A stretch of 64,000 nt of DNA. Source: Massilia mucilaginosa (GTDB taxonomy: Bacteria > Pseudomonadota > Gammaproteobacteria > Burkholderiales > Burkholderiaceae_D). Below the pieces are notes generated by a model. That model worked only from the letters and a program-made list of their open reading frames with translations. It had not been told where the DNA came from and did not search any database. A program made the translations under genes and the position numbers. Shown here in pieces: positions 37,035 to 44,921 of the stretch. The DNA lies in the NCBI RefSeq assembly GCF_011682145.1, contig NZ_WHJH01000006.1:124001-188000 (forward strand). Direction: 5' to 3'. Each line of letters starts with the position of its first letter. The first letter of the stretch is position 1.

Positions 37035-38480
37035 TCAACGCAGGGTGTAGTTCTCGCTGTCGAAACGGCGTGTGGCCCAGCGGTAGGCAAAGGTAAAGCC
37101 CGGCCAGATGGCGTAATTGCGGCCCTGACCATCGAGGTACCAGTTCTTGCAGCCGCTGCTCCACACGCCGCCGCGCAGCCTGCGCCGCAGCTTGTCGTTC
37201 CAGGCGCGCTGCGCCTCTTCCTTCACCTCGACCGACAGCAGCTTGCGCGCGCGGATGGTCTTGATGGCGTCGACCGCGTAGTTCACGGCGGCCTCGATCA
37301 TGTAGATCATCGAACTGTGGCCCAGGCCCGTGTTCGGCCCGACAATCGTGAAGTAGTTGGGAAAGCCGGCCACCGTGCAGCCCTTGTAGGCTTCCAGGCT
37401 GTCGGCGAACATGCGCTTGCCGGCGCGTCCGCGCACATCGACGGCATTGAGCACGCGCTCGACCTCGAACCCGGTGGCGAAGATGATCACGTCGGCCGCC
37501 CGTTCGGCGCCGCCGGCGGTGGCGATGGCGCTGGCGCCGACCTGGCTGATGCTGTCCGTGACCAGCTGCACGTTGGGGCGCGTCAGGGCCGGATAAAAAT
37601 CGTTCGCCATCAGCACGCGCTTGCAGCCCATCTTGTAGGCCGGCGTGAGCTGGCGCCGCAGCAGCGGATCGGCGATCTGGCGCGCCAGATGCCGCCGCGC
37701 CACCCACTGGGGCAGCGCCAGCAGGCGCGGCGTGTACAGGAACAGCGGCGCGCGCGATTCGTACAGCAGATAGTTCAGCGCGCGGTAGGCGAGCCGCAGC
37801 GGCGCCACGCGCGCCAGCAGCGCGCGCTCGCGCGGGCCGATCATGCGGTCCGGACGCGGCATGATCCATTGCGGCGTGCGCTGATAGACGTCGAGCTGCG
37901 CCACAAGCGGCGCAATCCGCGGAATGAACTGGATCGCACTGGCGCCGTTGCCGATGACGGCCACGCGCTTGCCGCGCAAATCGACCGCGTGATCCCAGCG
38001 GCTGGAGTGAAAACTGGCGCCCGCAAAGCCGTCCAGTCCCGGCAGGGCCGGCATGGCTGCGCGGCTCAGGGCACCGGGCGCGCTGATGACCGAGCGGGTG
38101 GTCAGCGCGCCGGCGCTGGTGCGCACCAGCCAGTAGCCGCCCTCCTCGTCGAACTGCGCGCCGTCGAACGCGGTGCCCAGGCGCAGGTGCGGCGCCAGGC
38201 CGAAGTCGCGCACCACCGAACGGGTGTAGGCCAGCAGTTCATCCTGGCCGGCGAAACGGCGCGTCCAGCGCGCATTGGGCGCGAACGAGAACGAATACAG
38301 ATGGCTGGGAATGTCGACCGCGCAGCCGGGATAGGTGTTTACCCACCAGGTGCCGCCGAAGTCCTTGTCCTTTTCGAGGATGACGAAGTTGTCGATGCCG
38401 GCCTGCTTGAGCCGCACCCCGGCGCACAGGCCGCCGAAGCCGCTGCCGATGACGATGACCTCGAACTCGGGCGCGGCCAT
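37035..38480 (-). CDS. Baeyer-Villiger-type flavin monooxygenase (second of a tandem pair)
   Basis: A 481-residue FAD/NADPH monooxygenase. The FAD Rossmann motif is IGSGFGG (11-17), the Baeyer-Villiger fingerprint FxGxxxHxxxW is FAGASFHSSRW (152-162), and the NADPH Rossmann motif VIGNGASAIQF starts near 175. Such enzymes insert oxygen next to ketones or oxidise N/S atoms. By eye about two thirds of residues match the gene just upstream, so the pair arose by tandem duplication. The ATG shares one base with the upstream TGA. Natural substrate unknown. Confidence 0.9.
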   Translation of the reverse strand: MAAPEFEVIVIGSGFGGLCAGVRLKQAGIDNFVILEKDKDFGGTWWVNTYPGCAVDIPSHLYSFSFAPNARWTRRFAGQDELLAYTRSVVRDFGLAPHLRLGTAFDGAQFDEEGGYWLVRTSAGALTTRSVISAPGALSRAAMPALPGLDGFAGASFHSSRWDHAVDLRGKRVAVIGNGASAIQFIPRIAPLVAQLDVYQRTPQWIMPRPDRMIGPRERALLARVAPLRLAYRALNYLLYESRAPLFLYTPRLLALPQWVARRHLARQIADPLLRRQLTPAYKMGCKRVLMANDFYPALTRPNVQLVTDSISQVGASAIATAGGAERAADVIIFATGFEVERVLNAVDVRGRAGKRMFADSLEAYKGCTVAGFPNYFTIVGPNTGLGHSSMIYMIEAAVNYAVDAIKTIRARKLLSVEVKEEAQRAWNDKLRRRLRGGVWSSGCKNWYLDGQGRNYAIWPGFTFAYRWATRRFDSENYTLR

Positions 38481-39928
38481 CAGGTGCGCACCACGTAGTT
38501 GCCGATGTCGAAACGGCGCGTGGCCCAGCGATAGGTGAAGGTAAAGCCCGGCCAGGCCGCGTAATTGCGCCCGCGCCCATCGAGGTACCAGCTCTTGCAG
38601 CCGCTGTTCCAGATCGTGCCGCGCAGCTTGCGCTGGACCTTTGCCACAAAGTCGCGCTGCACCTCCGCCTTGACCTCGACCGAGTGCAGGCCCCGCGCAC
38701 GGATCGCCTTGACGGCCTCGACCACGTAGTTCACGCTCGACTCGATCATGTAGATCATCGAATTGTGACCCAGCCCGCTATTCGGCCCGGTGACGGTGAA
38801 GTAGTTCGGAAAGCCGGCCACGGCGCAGCCCTTGTAGCAGTCCTGGTCATGCTCGAACAGGCGCTTGCCGCCGCGCCCGCGCACCTCGACGGCACCGGGC
38901 GCGTGCCCCACATGAAAGCCGGTCGCGTAGATCAACACATCGACCGCTCGCTCGCCGCCGTCGGCATCGACGATGCTGTTGGCGCGCACCTGCGCCACCG
39001 CGCTGGTGACCAGGCTGACGTTGGGGCGCGTGAGCGCCGGGTAGTAGCCGCTCATGACCAGCACCCGCTTGCAGCCCATGGTGTAGCCGGGCGTGAGCTG
39101 GCGCCGCAGCAGCGGATCGGTCACCTGGCGGTGCAGGTGGCGCAGGCCGACCGCCTGCGCGAGGCGGAACAGGCGCGGGAAAAACACGTACAGCGGCGCG
39201 TTGATTTCATACAGGGTGTAGTTGAAGGCGCGGTACAAGAGGCGGATCGGCGCGATCCTGGCCAGCAGCGAACGTTCGCGCGGGCCGATGGCGCGGTCGT
39301 GGCGCGGCACGATCCACTGCGCGGTGCGCTGGTACACATCGAGCTGCGCGACGATGGGCGCAATCTTCGGGATGAACTGGATCGCGCTGGCGCCGTTGCC
39401 GATCACCGCCACGCGCTTGCCGCGCAGGTCCACGTCGTGGTTCCAGCGGCTCGAATGAAACGCCGTGCCGGCAAACGTGTCGATGCCGGGCAAGGCCGGT
39501 ATCGCCGCGCGGTTCATCGCGCCCAGGGCCGAGACCACGCTCTTGGCGCTGATTGGCCCGGCGCTGGTGCGCACCTGCCAGTAGCCGCCCTCCTCCTCGA
39601 ACTGCGCGCCTTCGTAGGCGACCCCGAGGCGCAGGTGCGGCCCAAGGCCGAAATCGCGCACGATGGCGCGCGTGTAGTCGAGCAGTTCGGACTGGCTGGC
39701 CAGGCGGCGCGTCCAGTGCGGGTTGGGCGCGAACGAAAACGAATACACCTGGCTGGGAATGTCGACCGCGCAGCCGGGATAGGTGTTGACTTGCCAGGTG
39801 CCGCCGAACTGCGCGTCTTTTTCGAGGATGACAAAATTGTCGATGCCGGCCTGCTTGAGCTTCACGGCGGCGCACAGGCCACCGAAGCCGCTGCCGATGA
39901 CGACCACCTCGAACTGCGGTGCGGTCAT
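38480..39928 (-). CDS. Baeyer-Villiger-type flavin monooxygenase (first of a tandem pair)
   Basis: A 482-residue paralogue of the following gene with the same architecture: IGSGFGG at 11-17, FAGTAFHSSRW and a second Rossmann motif VIGNGASAIQF. It differs mainly in the substrate-cap segments (about 185-260 and 300-380), so the two copies may have different specificities. It begins with an ATGA overlap to the exported-protein gene upstream. All three genes look like one operon, convergent with envZ. Confidence 0.9.
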   Translation of the reverse strand: MTAPQFEVVVIGSGFGGLCAAVKLKQAGIDNFVILEKDAQFGGTWQVNTYPGCAVDIPSQVYSFSFAPNPHWTRRLASQSELLDYTRAIVRDFGLGPHLRLGVAYEGAQFEEEGGYWQVRTSAGPISAKSVVSALGAMNRAAIPALPGIDTFAGTAFHSSRWNHDVDLRGKRVAVIGNGASAIQFIPKIAPIVAQLDVYQRTAQWIVPRHDRAIGPRERSLLARIAPIRLLYRAFNYTLYEINAPLYVFFPRLFRLAQAVGLRHLHRQVTDPLLRRQLTPGYTMGCKRVLVMSGYYPALTRPNVSLVTSAVAQVRANSIVDADGGERAVDVLIYATGFHVGHAPGAVEVRGRGGKRLFEHDQDCYKGCAVAGFPNYFTVTGPNSGLGHNSMIYMIESSVNYVVEAVKAIRARGLHSVEVKAEVQRDFVAKVQRKLRGTIWNSGCKSWYLDGRGRNYAAWPGFTFTYRWATRRFDIGNYVVRT

Positions 39929-40476
39929 CGGTTGGGCACACGCGTTTGCAGCAGCTCGGCCCTGAAGCGCGGTTTGCCGTCGCGCTCTAACACATAACTG
40001 AGTTTGCGCCCGTCCGGCGAGACCGAGAGCGTCCAGACGTTGGTGGCGGCGGCGGGAATCAGCCTGGCCGTGTAAGCGTCGGCGCGAAACATCTGGGCGA
40101 TGGCGCTGCCGTCGCTGCCGGCGGCGCCGCCGTACATGGTTTGTTCGTCGGGCGAGCCGTCGGCGTGGCGGTGGTCGTGCTGCAGGGTCAGGCCGGACGG
40201 GGTGCGGGTGACGATCCAGGTGCGCGAGGCGTCCTCGCCGACGACGAAGGGAATCCGGATCTCGCTGGCGTTGCAGGCGCTGACGGTGGCGACCAGCTTC
40301 TTGCCGGCGAAGGCCTCGCCGCCGTCATCGGGCGCGACCGACGCGCCTGCGTAGACGGCGCCGCAGAGTTTGCCGAGGTTGGCGAAAAAAGCGTCGCGCG
40401 CGTCGCTGGCGGGGGCCGCGCGGCAGGGCAGCGCCAGCAAGCCGGCCAGGACGATGGCAGTGGTGCGCAGGATCAT
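39925..40476 (-). CDS. Exported protein of unknown function, first gene of the monooxygenase operon
   Basis: Not recognised. The 183-residue product has a signal peptide (about 1-20, LAGLLALPCRAAPA), and a mature part with the blocks NLGKLCGAVYAG, DASRTWIVTRTPSGLTLQHD and LSVSPDGRKLSYVLERDG, suggesting a beta-rich periplasmic domain. The ATG at 40476 is chosen because the signal peptide starts there; an in-frame extension to 40584 has no signal. The stop overlaps the monooxygenase ATG (ATGA), so the periplasmic protein and the two oxygenases are co-translated. Confidence 0.78.
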   Translation of the reverse strand: MILRTTAIVLAGLLALPCRAAPASDARDAFFANLGKLCGAVYAGASVAPDDGGEAFAGKKLVATVSACNASEIRIPFVVGEDASRTWIVTRTPSGLTLQHDHRHADGSPDEQTMYGGAAGSDGSAIAQMFRADAYTARLIPAAATNVWTLSVSPDGRKLSYVLERDGKPRFRAELLQTRVPNR

Positions 40477-40634
40477 GAAGCTCGCTCTCGTGTGGTGTTG
40501 GTGGCGATGACGATAGGCCCGGGCCACGCAAATGTCAACGTTTTGCAAAGGTAACGCTATGCGCGAATTCGCACATACATGCACTTATGCAAGCTGTATA
40601 ACAGTGAGACACTATTCGATACCAGGAGAAGAAG

Positions 40635-41006
40635 ATGATGAAAAAACTGATAATTGCCGCCCTGATCGCCGGCTCGCTCGGCAGCGTTGCCGCTCCCGCC
40701 ATCTCGGCGGTGATCATCGTGCGCGAAGCGCCGCCCGAGCCGCGTGCCGAACGCATGCCGGCGCCACGCCGCGGTTATGTATGGGCACCCGGACACTGGG
40801 ACTGGCGCAACAATCACCACGTCTGGGTGCGCGGCACCTGGATTCGCGACCGCAAGGGCTACCATTACACCGCGCCGGCCTGGCAGGAGCGTGATGGACG
40901 CTGGGAAATGCAGCGCGGTAACTGGGCACGCGGACAGCGCGACAATGATGGCGACGGCGTACCGAATCGTCGCGACGAGCGCCCCAACAATCCGAATCGC
41001 CAGTAA
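40635..41006 (+). CDS. YXWGXW-repeat exported protein
   Basis: A 123-residue small exported protein. The signal peptide (about 1-24) ends AAPAISA. The mature chain has Trp/Tyr-rich repeats of the YXWGXW type (YVWAPGHWDWRNNHHVW and WVRGTWIRDRKGYHY), then a charged tail with DNDGDGVPNRRDERPNN, which resembles a calcium-binding thrombospondin-3-like turn (DxDGDGVPN). AGGAG lies upstream. Function unknown; relatives are envelope proteins. Confidence 0.85.
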   Translation: MMKKLIIAALIAGSLGSVAAPAISAVIIVREAPPEPRAERMPAPRRGYVWAPGHWDWRNNHHVWVRGTWIRDRKGYHYTAPAWQERDGRWEMQRGNWARGQRDNDGDGVPNRRDERPNNPNRQ

Positions 41007-41014
41007 TTGATTGT

Positions 41015-41044
41015 CCGCGCGGGAGGCAATGCCCCCCTGCGCGG
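41015..41044. terminator. Hairpin between YXWGXW gene and convergent small gene
   Basis: ccgcgc (41015-41020) pairs with gcgcgg (41039-41044), with a further imperfect inner stem gggaggca / tgcccccc. It sits 8 bases after the YXWGXW stop and 25 bases beyond the end of the opposite gene, where it could stop both transcripts. There is no U-run. Confidence 0.4.
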
Positions 41045-41068
41045 CGGCGGCGGCTTGCAAGGCCTGCT

Positions 41069-41458
41069 TCAGGCCGGAGAAGCCTGTCCGCCGCATTGCA
41101 TGACCAGATAATCGCGTACGGCGCGCACATCGGTAAACGGCATTTCCCCGATCACCTGGCGGATATGCCGTAGCGCATCCCACAAAAATTCATAGTGTCC
41201 CTCGTTCACCGGAACCAGGCTGTACACGCCCGTGGTGGTGGTGAACAAATGCCGCTCGTTGGGCACGAGGAAGGCCGGCATCAGCGGCGCCCCCTCATCA
41301 TCCCAAAAACGCCACAAGCTTGCCTCGACATCGACCGCGTCGCAGTAGACGGACGCTGTCAGCGCGTCTGGGAAGACGAGCAGCGAACATTCTTCGGTAT
41401 CGGCGGCAAAGATCATGATGTCCTCGTGGGCGCGGGTTGCCGCATTTTTTAGCAGCAT
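41069..41458 (-). CDS. Small cytoplasmic protein of unknown function
   Basis: Not recognised. A 129-residue acidic, aromatic-rich protein without signal or membrane segment, with blocks IMIFAADTEECSLLVFPDAL, SLWRFWDDEGAPLMP and LWDALRHIRQVIGEMPFTDV. The ATG at 41458 follows GAGG at proper spacing on the minus strand. It stands alone between two convergent or same-strand small genes. The pattern of short strands and aromatic residues suggests an alpha/beta fold. Confidence 0.7.
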   Translation of the reverse strand: MLLKNAATRAHEDIMIFAADTEECSLLVFPDALTASVYCDAVDVEASLWRFWDDEGAPLMPAFLVPNERHLFTTTTGVYSLVPVNEGHYEFLWDALRHIRQVIGEMPFTDVRAVRDYLVMQCGGQASPA

Positions 41459-41577
41459 CGATTCCTCAACCGTAACACATAAAACAACATTGCGCGACTG
41501 CCTGACCCGCAATTGAAACGGCCCTGCGAAGCGCCCCTGCGCAAGCCTGCCGCCAGCGGCCGCGCTGATAGCCGTCG

Positions 41578-41889
41578 CTACCCGTCGAGCGCCTTGCGCA
41601 CCTCGGCCACATCATCCGGGCGCACCACGCGCGCGACCTCTTTGCCATCCTTGACCACGATGACCGTCGGCCACAGCTTGACCTTGAACGAGCGGCCCAG
41701 CTTGCGGCCGCTGCCGTCCTCGACCTTGATATGGCGCGCGTCGGGCGCGGCGGCAAGCGCCTGTTCGATCAGCGGCGCCGCCGCGCGGCAATGGCCGCAC
41801 CAGTCGGTGCCGAAGTCCAGCACCACCACGCCGGGCGTGGCATCGATCTCGCTGCGTTCCGGCTGCGCCGGGGAATAGGGTGTGCTCAT
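41578..41889 (-). CDS. Thioredoxin-family protein
   Basis: A 103-residue single thioredoxin domain with active-site WCGHC (Cys31, Cys34), the DsbA/PDI-like CGHC sequence rather than CGPC, giving a more oxidising redox potential in known proteins. The cis-proline is in KLWPTVIVVKDG. No signal peptide, so cytosolic. ATG 41889 follows AGGAG at 7 bases. No partner gene is adjacent. Confidence 0.88.
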   Translation of the reverse strand: MSTPYSPAQPERSEIDATPGVVVLDFGTDWCGHCRAAAPLIEQALAAAPDARHIKVEDGSGRKLGRSFKVKLWPTVIVVKDGKEVARVVRPDDVAEVRKALDG

Positions 41890-41973
41890 GCGGATGCTCC
41901 TGAGGTCATTCGCATCAGCCTACCGCAAAACCCCGCACCGGGCTGCACGACTCACAAGTTTGAATTGGAAACA

Positions 41974-42002
41974 TTGCCAAGAACCAATTAGAGGTCTACA
42001 AT
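41974..42002 (+). promoter_or_regulatory. Sigma-70 promoter with overlapping inverted repeat
   Basis: ttgcca (41974-41979) and tacaat (41997-42002) are spaced by 17 bp, a good promoter for the ODP-like gene 26 bp downstream. An exact 6-bp inverted repeat, aattgg (41963-41968) / ccaatt (41984-41989), embraces the -35 box and may be an operator. Confidence 0.65.
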
Positions 42003-42027
42003 AAACCCTTTCATAGGTAGGGTTATC

Positions 42028-42816
42028 ATGGCTATCGAACTGTTCAATAATGGCAAGCACATCTGCCTGATGTTCTCCGATCTGGTCGACGAAGGCGAGG
42101 CCTCGGTCCAGTCGAACCAGTTTTTGATTGTCCAGGATGGCACCGGCATCCTGCTCGACCCGGGCGGGGTGCTGACCTACAACGATCTGTACATTGGAAT
42201 GAGCAAGTATTTTCCACCAAAACAGCTCCGCTATGTATTCGCTTCGCACGCCGACCCCGATATCATCGCCTCGCTGCCGCGCTGGCTGGCAGGTTCCGAT
42301 ACCAAGCTGCTGATCTCGTCGATCTGGTCGCGCTTCGTGCCGCACTTTTGCGCGCAGGGCAAAACCGAGGGCCGCATCATCGCGATTCCGGACGAAGGCA
42401 GTCTTTTGCCGCTGGGCGACACCGAATTCCAGATCCTGCCGGCCCACTTTCTGCATGCGGAAGGCAACTTCCAGTTTTACGATCCGGTCAGCCGCATTTT
42501 GTTCTCGGGCGACATGGGCGCGTCAATGCTGCCGGAAGGCCAGGCAATGGGCCCGGTGCAGGATTTCGACAAGCATCTGCCCTACATGCACGGTTTTCAC
42601 TCGCGCTACATGGTCTCGAACAAAGTCTGCCGCTACTGGGTCGAGATGGTGCGCAAGCTCGATCCGGAATGGATGGTGCCGCAGCACGGCGCGCCGTTCA
42701 AGGGCCGCGACATGATCGGGCGCTTCCTCGACTGGATTGAATCCCTGCCCTGCGGCGTCGATCTGATGACCCAGGAAATGTACCAGGCGCCGCGCAAGAT
42801 CACCATCAGCCTTTGA
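42028..42816 (+). CDS. Oxygen-binding di-iron protein (ODP)-like metallo-beta-lactamase fold protein
   Basis: A 262-residue metallo-beta-lactamase fold protein related to the di-iron domain of flavodiiron proteins, without a flavodoxin domain. The metal site reads SHADPDII (His74, Asp76, Asp78), where hydrolases have HxHxDH; then His143 in LHAEGNFQF, Asp162 in FSGDMGASM and His220 in VPQHGAPF. Related stand-alone ODP proteins bind O2 at a di-iron site and can act as oxygen sensors for chemotaxis. It lacks an attached receptor or kinase, so it may signal through a partner. No adjacent gene gives the partner away. Confidence 0.83.
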   Translation: MAIELFNNGKHICLMFSDLVDEGEASVQSNQFLIVQDGTGILLDPGGVLTYNDLYIGMSKYFPPKQLRYVFASHADPDIIASLPRWLAGSDTKLLISSIWSRFVPHFCAQGKTEGRIIAIPDEGSLLPLGDTEFQILPAHFLHAEGNFQFYDPVSRILFSGDMGASMLPEGQAMGPVQDFDKHLPYMHGFHSRYMVSNKVCRYWVEMVRKLDPEWMVPQHGAPFKGRDMIGRFLDWIESLPCGVDLMTQEMYQAPRKITISL

Positions 42817-42839
42817 TTATTGCCCAATAAAAATATTTT

Positions 42840-42868
42840 TTGAAACAACAGGATTGCCGAAGTAGTAT
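42840..42868 (+). promoter_or_regulatory. Sigma-70 promoter of SGNH hydrolase gene
   Basis: ttgaaa (42840-42845) and tagtat (42863-42868) are separated by 17 bp, giving a start site near 42875. A short inverted repeat aagta / tactt brackets the -10 box. Confidence 0.6.
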
Positions 42869-42981
42869 CGTACTTACACAGCAGGGGAAGCGTGCCGGTC
42901 TTCCTGCCGTGCAATGTCGATCGTTCACTGATCCGCCGTGCACCTTGCGCGGCGGCAGTCACTTTGGGAGTCACTCTGGTA

Positions 42982-43815
42982 ATGCACATTCAAACATGGC
43001 TTGTTGCCGCTTGCAGTCTGCTGCTTGCTCAATCGTCGTTCGCCCAGCAAAAACCGTCCCAGCCCCCTCCTTCGCAACATCCCCTGCTGCTGATCGGCGC
43101 CTCGTTTGCCGAAGGTAAAACGCCCTACCACGGCGCCGATGCGCCGCTCGGCGGCGTTGCCGTCGGCTTCGGCAATTACCTCAGCCTGGGGCAGGCGCTG
43201 ACCCGCCACCGCAAACTGCCCGGCTATGTGATCAACGAGGCGCAGGCCGGCGCGGGCACCTTTGCGCACCCGTTCTGCGCGCCCGGCGCCGCCACCTGCG
43301 GACCGGCCGGCTGGGACAGCTACCAGACCCAGCTCGACCGTGCGCTCTCGCGCGTGGCCATGCCGCCGACCTTCAGCCAGCACACGGCCAGCTACGTTGT
43401 CGTGACCACCGCCAACGATTGCCTGCACGCCGACGCGGCCGGCGTGCCGCAGTCGGAATCGCAGCCCTGCACGCTCAATGACATGAACGCGAGCGTCGAC
43501 CGCCTCGTCGCCGTGGGCAAATTTGCGCTGGCAAAAGGACTCACGCCGATCTTCGACATCCCTCCACAGTATGACAATCTGGACCTGCCGAAGTTCCAGG
43601 CCGCGTTCGGCCTGGCGTGGGTGATCGGCGAATCCGATTACAAGCAGCTGCGGACCCTGAGCAGCACGCGCCTCAAGGCCGAGCTGCCGGGCGCGATCGT
43701 GCTCGATATCTGGAAGGATTACACGCACATCGGCGATGGCATTCATCCGGATGTCGCCAGCGCCGAGAAAGCGGCCGATGTGATCGCCAGGCACTTGCGC
43801 ACGCTCGACCGCTAA
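42982..43815 (+). CDS. Exported SGNH/GDSL-like hydrolase
   Basis: A protein of about 277 residues with a signal peptide (about 1-21, MHIQTWLVAACSLLLAQSSF then AQ). The nucleophile block is LLLIGASFAEGKTP, where GASF replaces GDSL, and the final catalytic Asp/His lie in GDGIHPDVAS. An Asn in VVTTANDCLH probably forms the oxyanion hole. Members are esterases or carbohydrate deacetylases in the periplasm. The start is ambiguous: GTG 42892 has a good AGGGG site but produces a signal sequence that is too long. It converges on the LysR gene. Confidence 0.78.
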   Translation: MHIQTWLVAACSLLLAQSSFAQQKPSQPPPSQHPLLLIGASFAEGKTPYHGADAPLGGVAVGFGNYLSLGQALTRHRKLPGYVINEAQAGAGTFAHPFCAPGAATCGPAGWDSYQTQLDRALSRVAMPPTFSQHTASYVVVTTANDCLHADAAGVPQSESQPCTLNDMNASVDRLVAVGKFALAKGLTPIFDIPPQYDNLDLPKFQAAFGLAWVIGESDYKQLRTLSSTRLKAELPGAIVLDIWKDYTHIGDGIHPDVASAEKAADVIARHLRTLDR

Positions 43816-43836
43816 ATCACGGTCACGCGGGCAGGC

Positions 43837-44760
43837 TCAGCGCGTCAGCACCGTCGCGCCGAGCCGGTCCGCCAGGAAATCGACAAGCGCCGCCACCCGC
43901 GGCGCCAGCGCGCCCTGCTTGTAGAACACGGCCCATACCGGCTGCGACCACGGCAGGGTCAGCGGACCGAGCACGGGCACCAGCCTGCCCGCCTCGACAT
44001 CGGCGCGCGTCATAAAATCCGCCAGGCATGCAATGCCCGCGCCCGCCAGCACCAGATGGCGCAAGGTTTCCCCACTGGACGCCAGCACCGCCGGCGTCAC
44101 CGTCACGCCGTCGCTACCCGGGTCGCCACCCGGGTCGCTACCCGCGTCCGCCAGCGGCCAGGTGTTGAGCGAGGCGGGCGCGCTGAAGCCGAGCAGGCGA
44201 TGCGCCGCCAATTCTTGCACCGTGGCAGGCGTGCCGTGCCGCGCCAGGTAGGACGGCGCGGCCAGCAGCCGCAGCGCGCTGCTCCCGAGGCGGCGCGCGT
44301 TGAGGCTGGAATCGGCCAGTTGGCCGATCCGAATGGCCACATCGGCCCGCTCTTCGATCAGGTCGACCACGGTTTCGCCGCTGGCCAGTTCGAGCCGGAT
44401 CAGCGGGTAGGCGTCGAGAAAGGCCGGCACCAGCGGCGCCACCAGATGATCGAGCGCGGGTGTGGCGGCGTTGACGCGCACCAGGCCCGATGGCTGCGAG
44501 CGGCGCGCCGATACTTGTGCTTCGGTATCTTCCAGCTCGGCCAGGATCGTGCGGGCGCGGCCGAGCAGCCAGTCGCCCTCTTCGGTCAGGTCCTGGCGCC
44601 GCGTCGTGCGGTGCATCAAGGTCAGGCCCAGCTGCGATTCGAGCCGGGCAATGGCGCGGCTGATGCCCGACGGCGTTTGCCCGAGACGTTCGGCGGCGGC
44701 CGAAAATGAACCGGTATCGATGACTGCGGCAAACGCCCTGAGCGCGTCGACGTCGATCAT
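43837..44760 (-). CDS. LysR-family transcriptional regulator
   Basis: A 307-residue LysR regulator. The HTH (about 3-60) includes FAAVIDTGSFSAAAERLGQT and SGISRAIARLESQLGLTLMH, and the effector domain spans about 90-300. ATG 44760 has GGAG at 6 bases; an upstream TTG at 44778 is less likely. It diverges from an MFS exporter, its probable target. A 12-bp triplicate (44110-44145) encodes GSDPGGDPGSDG in a surface loop of the effector domain. Confidence 0.9.
   Translation of the reverse strand: MIDVDALRAFAAVIDTGSFSAAAERLGQTPSGISRAIARLESQLGLTLMHRTTRRQDLTEEGDWLLGRARTILAELEDTEAQVSARRSQPSGLVRVNAATPALDHLVAPLVPAFLDAYPLIRLELASGETVVDLIEERADVAIRIGQLADSSLNARRLGSSALRLLAAPSYLARHGTPATVQELAAHRLLGFSAPASLNTWPLADAGSDPGGDPGSDGVTVTPAVLASSGETLRHLVLAGAGIACLADFMTRADVEAGRLVPVLGPLTLPWSQPVWAVFYKQGALAPRVAALVDFLADRLGATVLTR
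44110..44145. repeat. Three 12-bp tandem repeats inside lysR-type gene
   Basis: gtcgctacccgg, gtcgccacccgg and gtcgctacccgc lie head to tail and encode a Gly/Asp/Pro-rich loop in frame. Copy-number change would add or remove four residues without a frameshift. Confidence 0.8.
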
Positions 44761-44813
44761 GTCTTTCTCCACAGTCAAAAAGCCATTGTACCGGGATGAC
44801 CCCGCCAGCCATG

Positions 44814-44844
44814 TTGATTAGTGACTCGGAGTCAAAAGTATAGT
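44814..44844 (+). promoter_or_regulatory. LysR-type box within MFS promoter
   Basis: A perfect palindrome tgactcggagtca (44822-44834, 6-1-6) fits the T-N11-A pattern of LysR sites. It lies between ttgatt (44814-44819) and tatagt (44839-44844), a promoter spaced by 19 bp for the MFS gene. Occupancy would cover the spacer. Confidence 0.6.
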
Positions 44845-44921
44845 GTGCTGCGAGGCATTTTTCTTCACGGTCCTTGGGCGCAGACTGCATGCCATCGCAC
44901 ACCGCCTCAACTGGAGAATCC

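Noticed and set aside
42892-42981. GTG 42892 as start of the SGNH hydrolase
   Set aside because: It has a good Shine-Dalgarno but creates an over-long signal region; kept only as an alternative.
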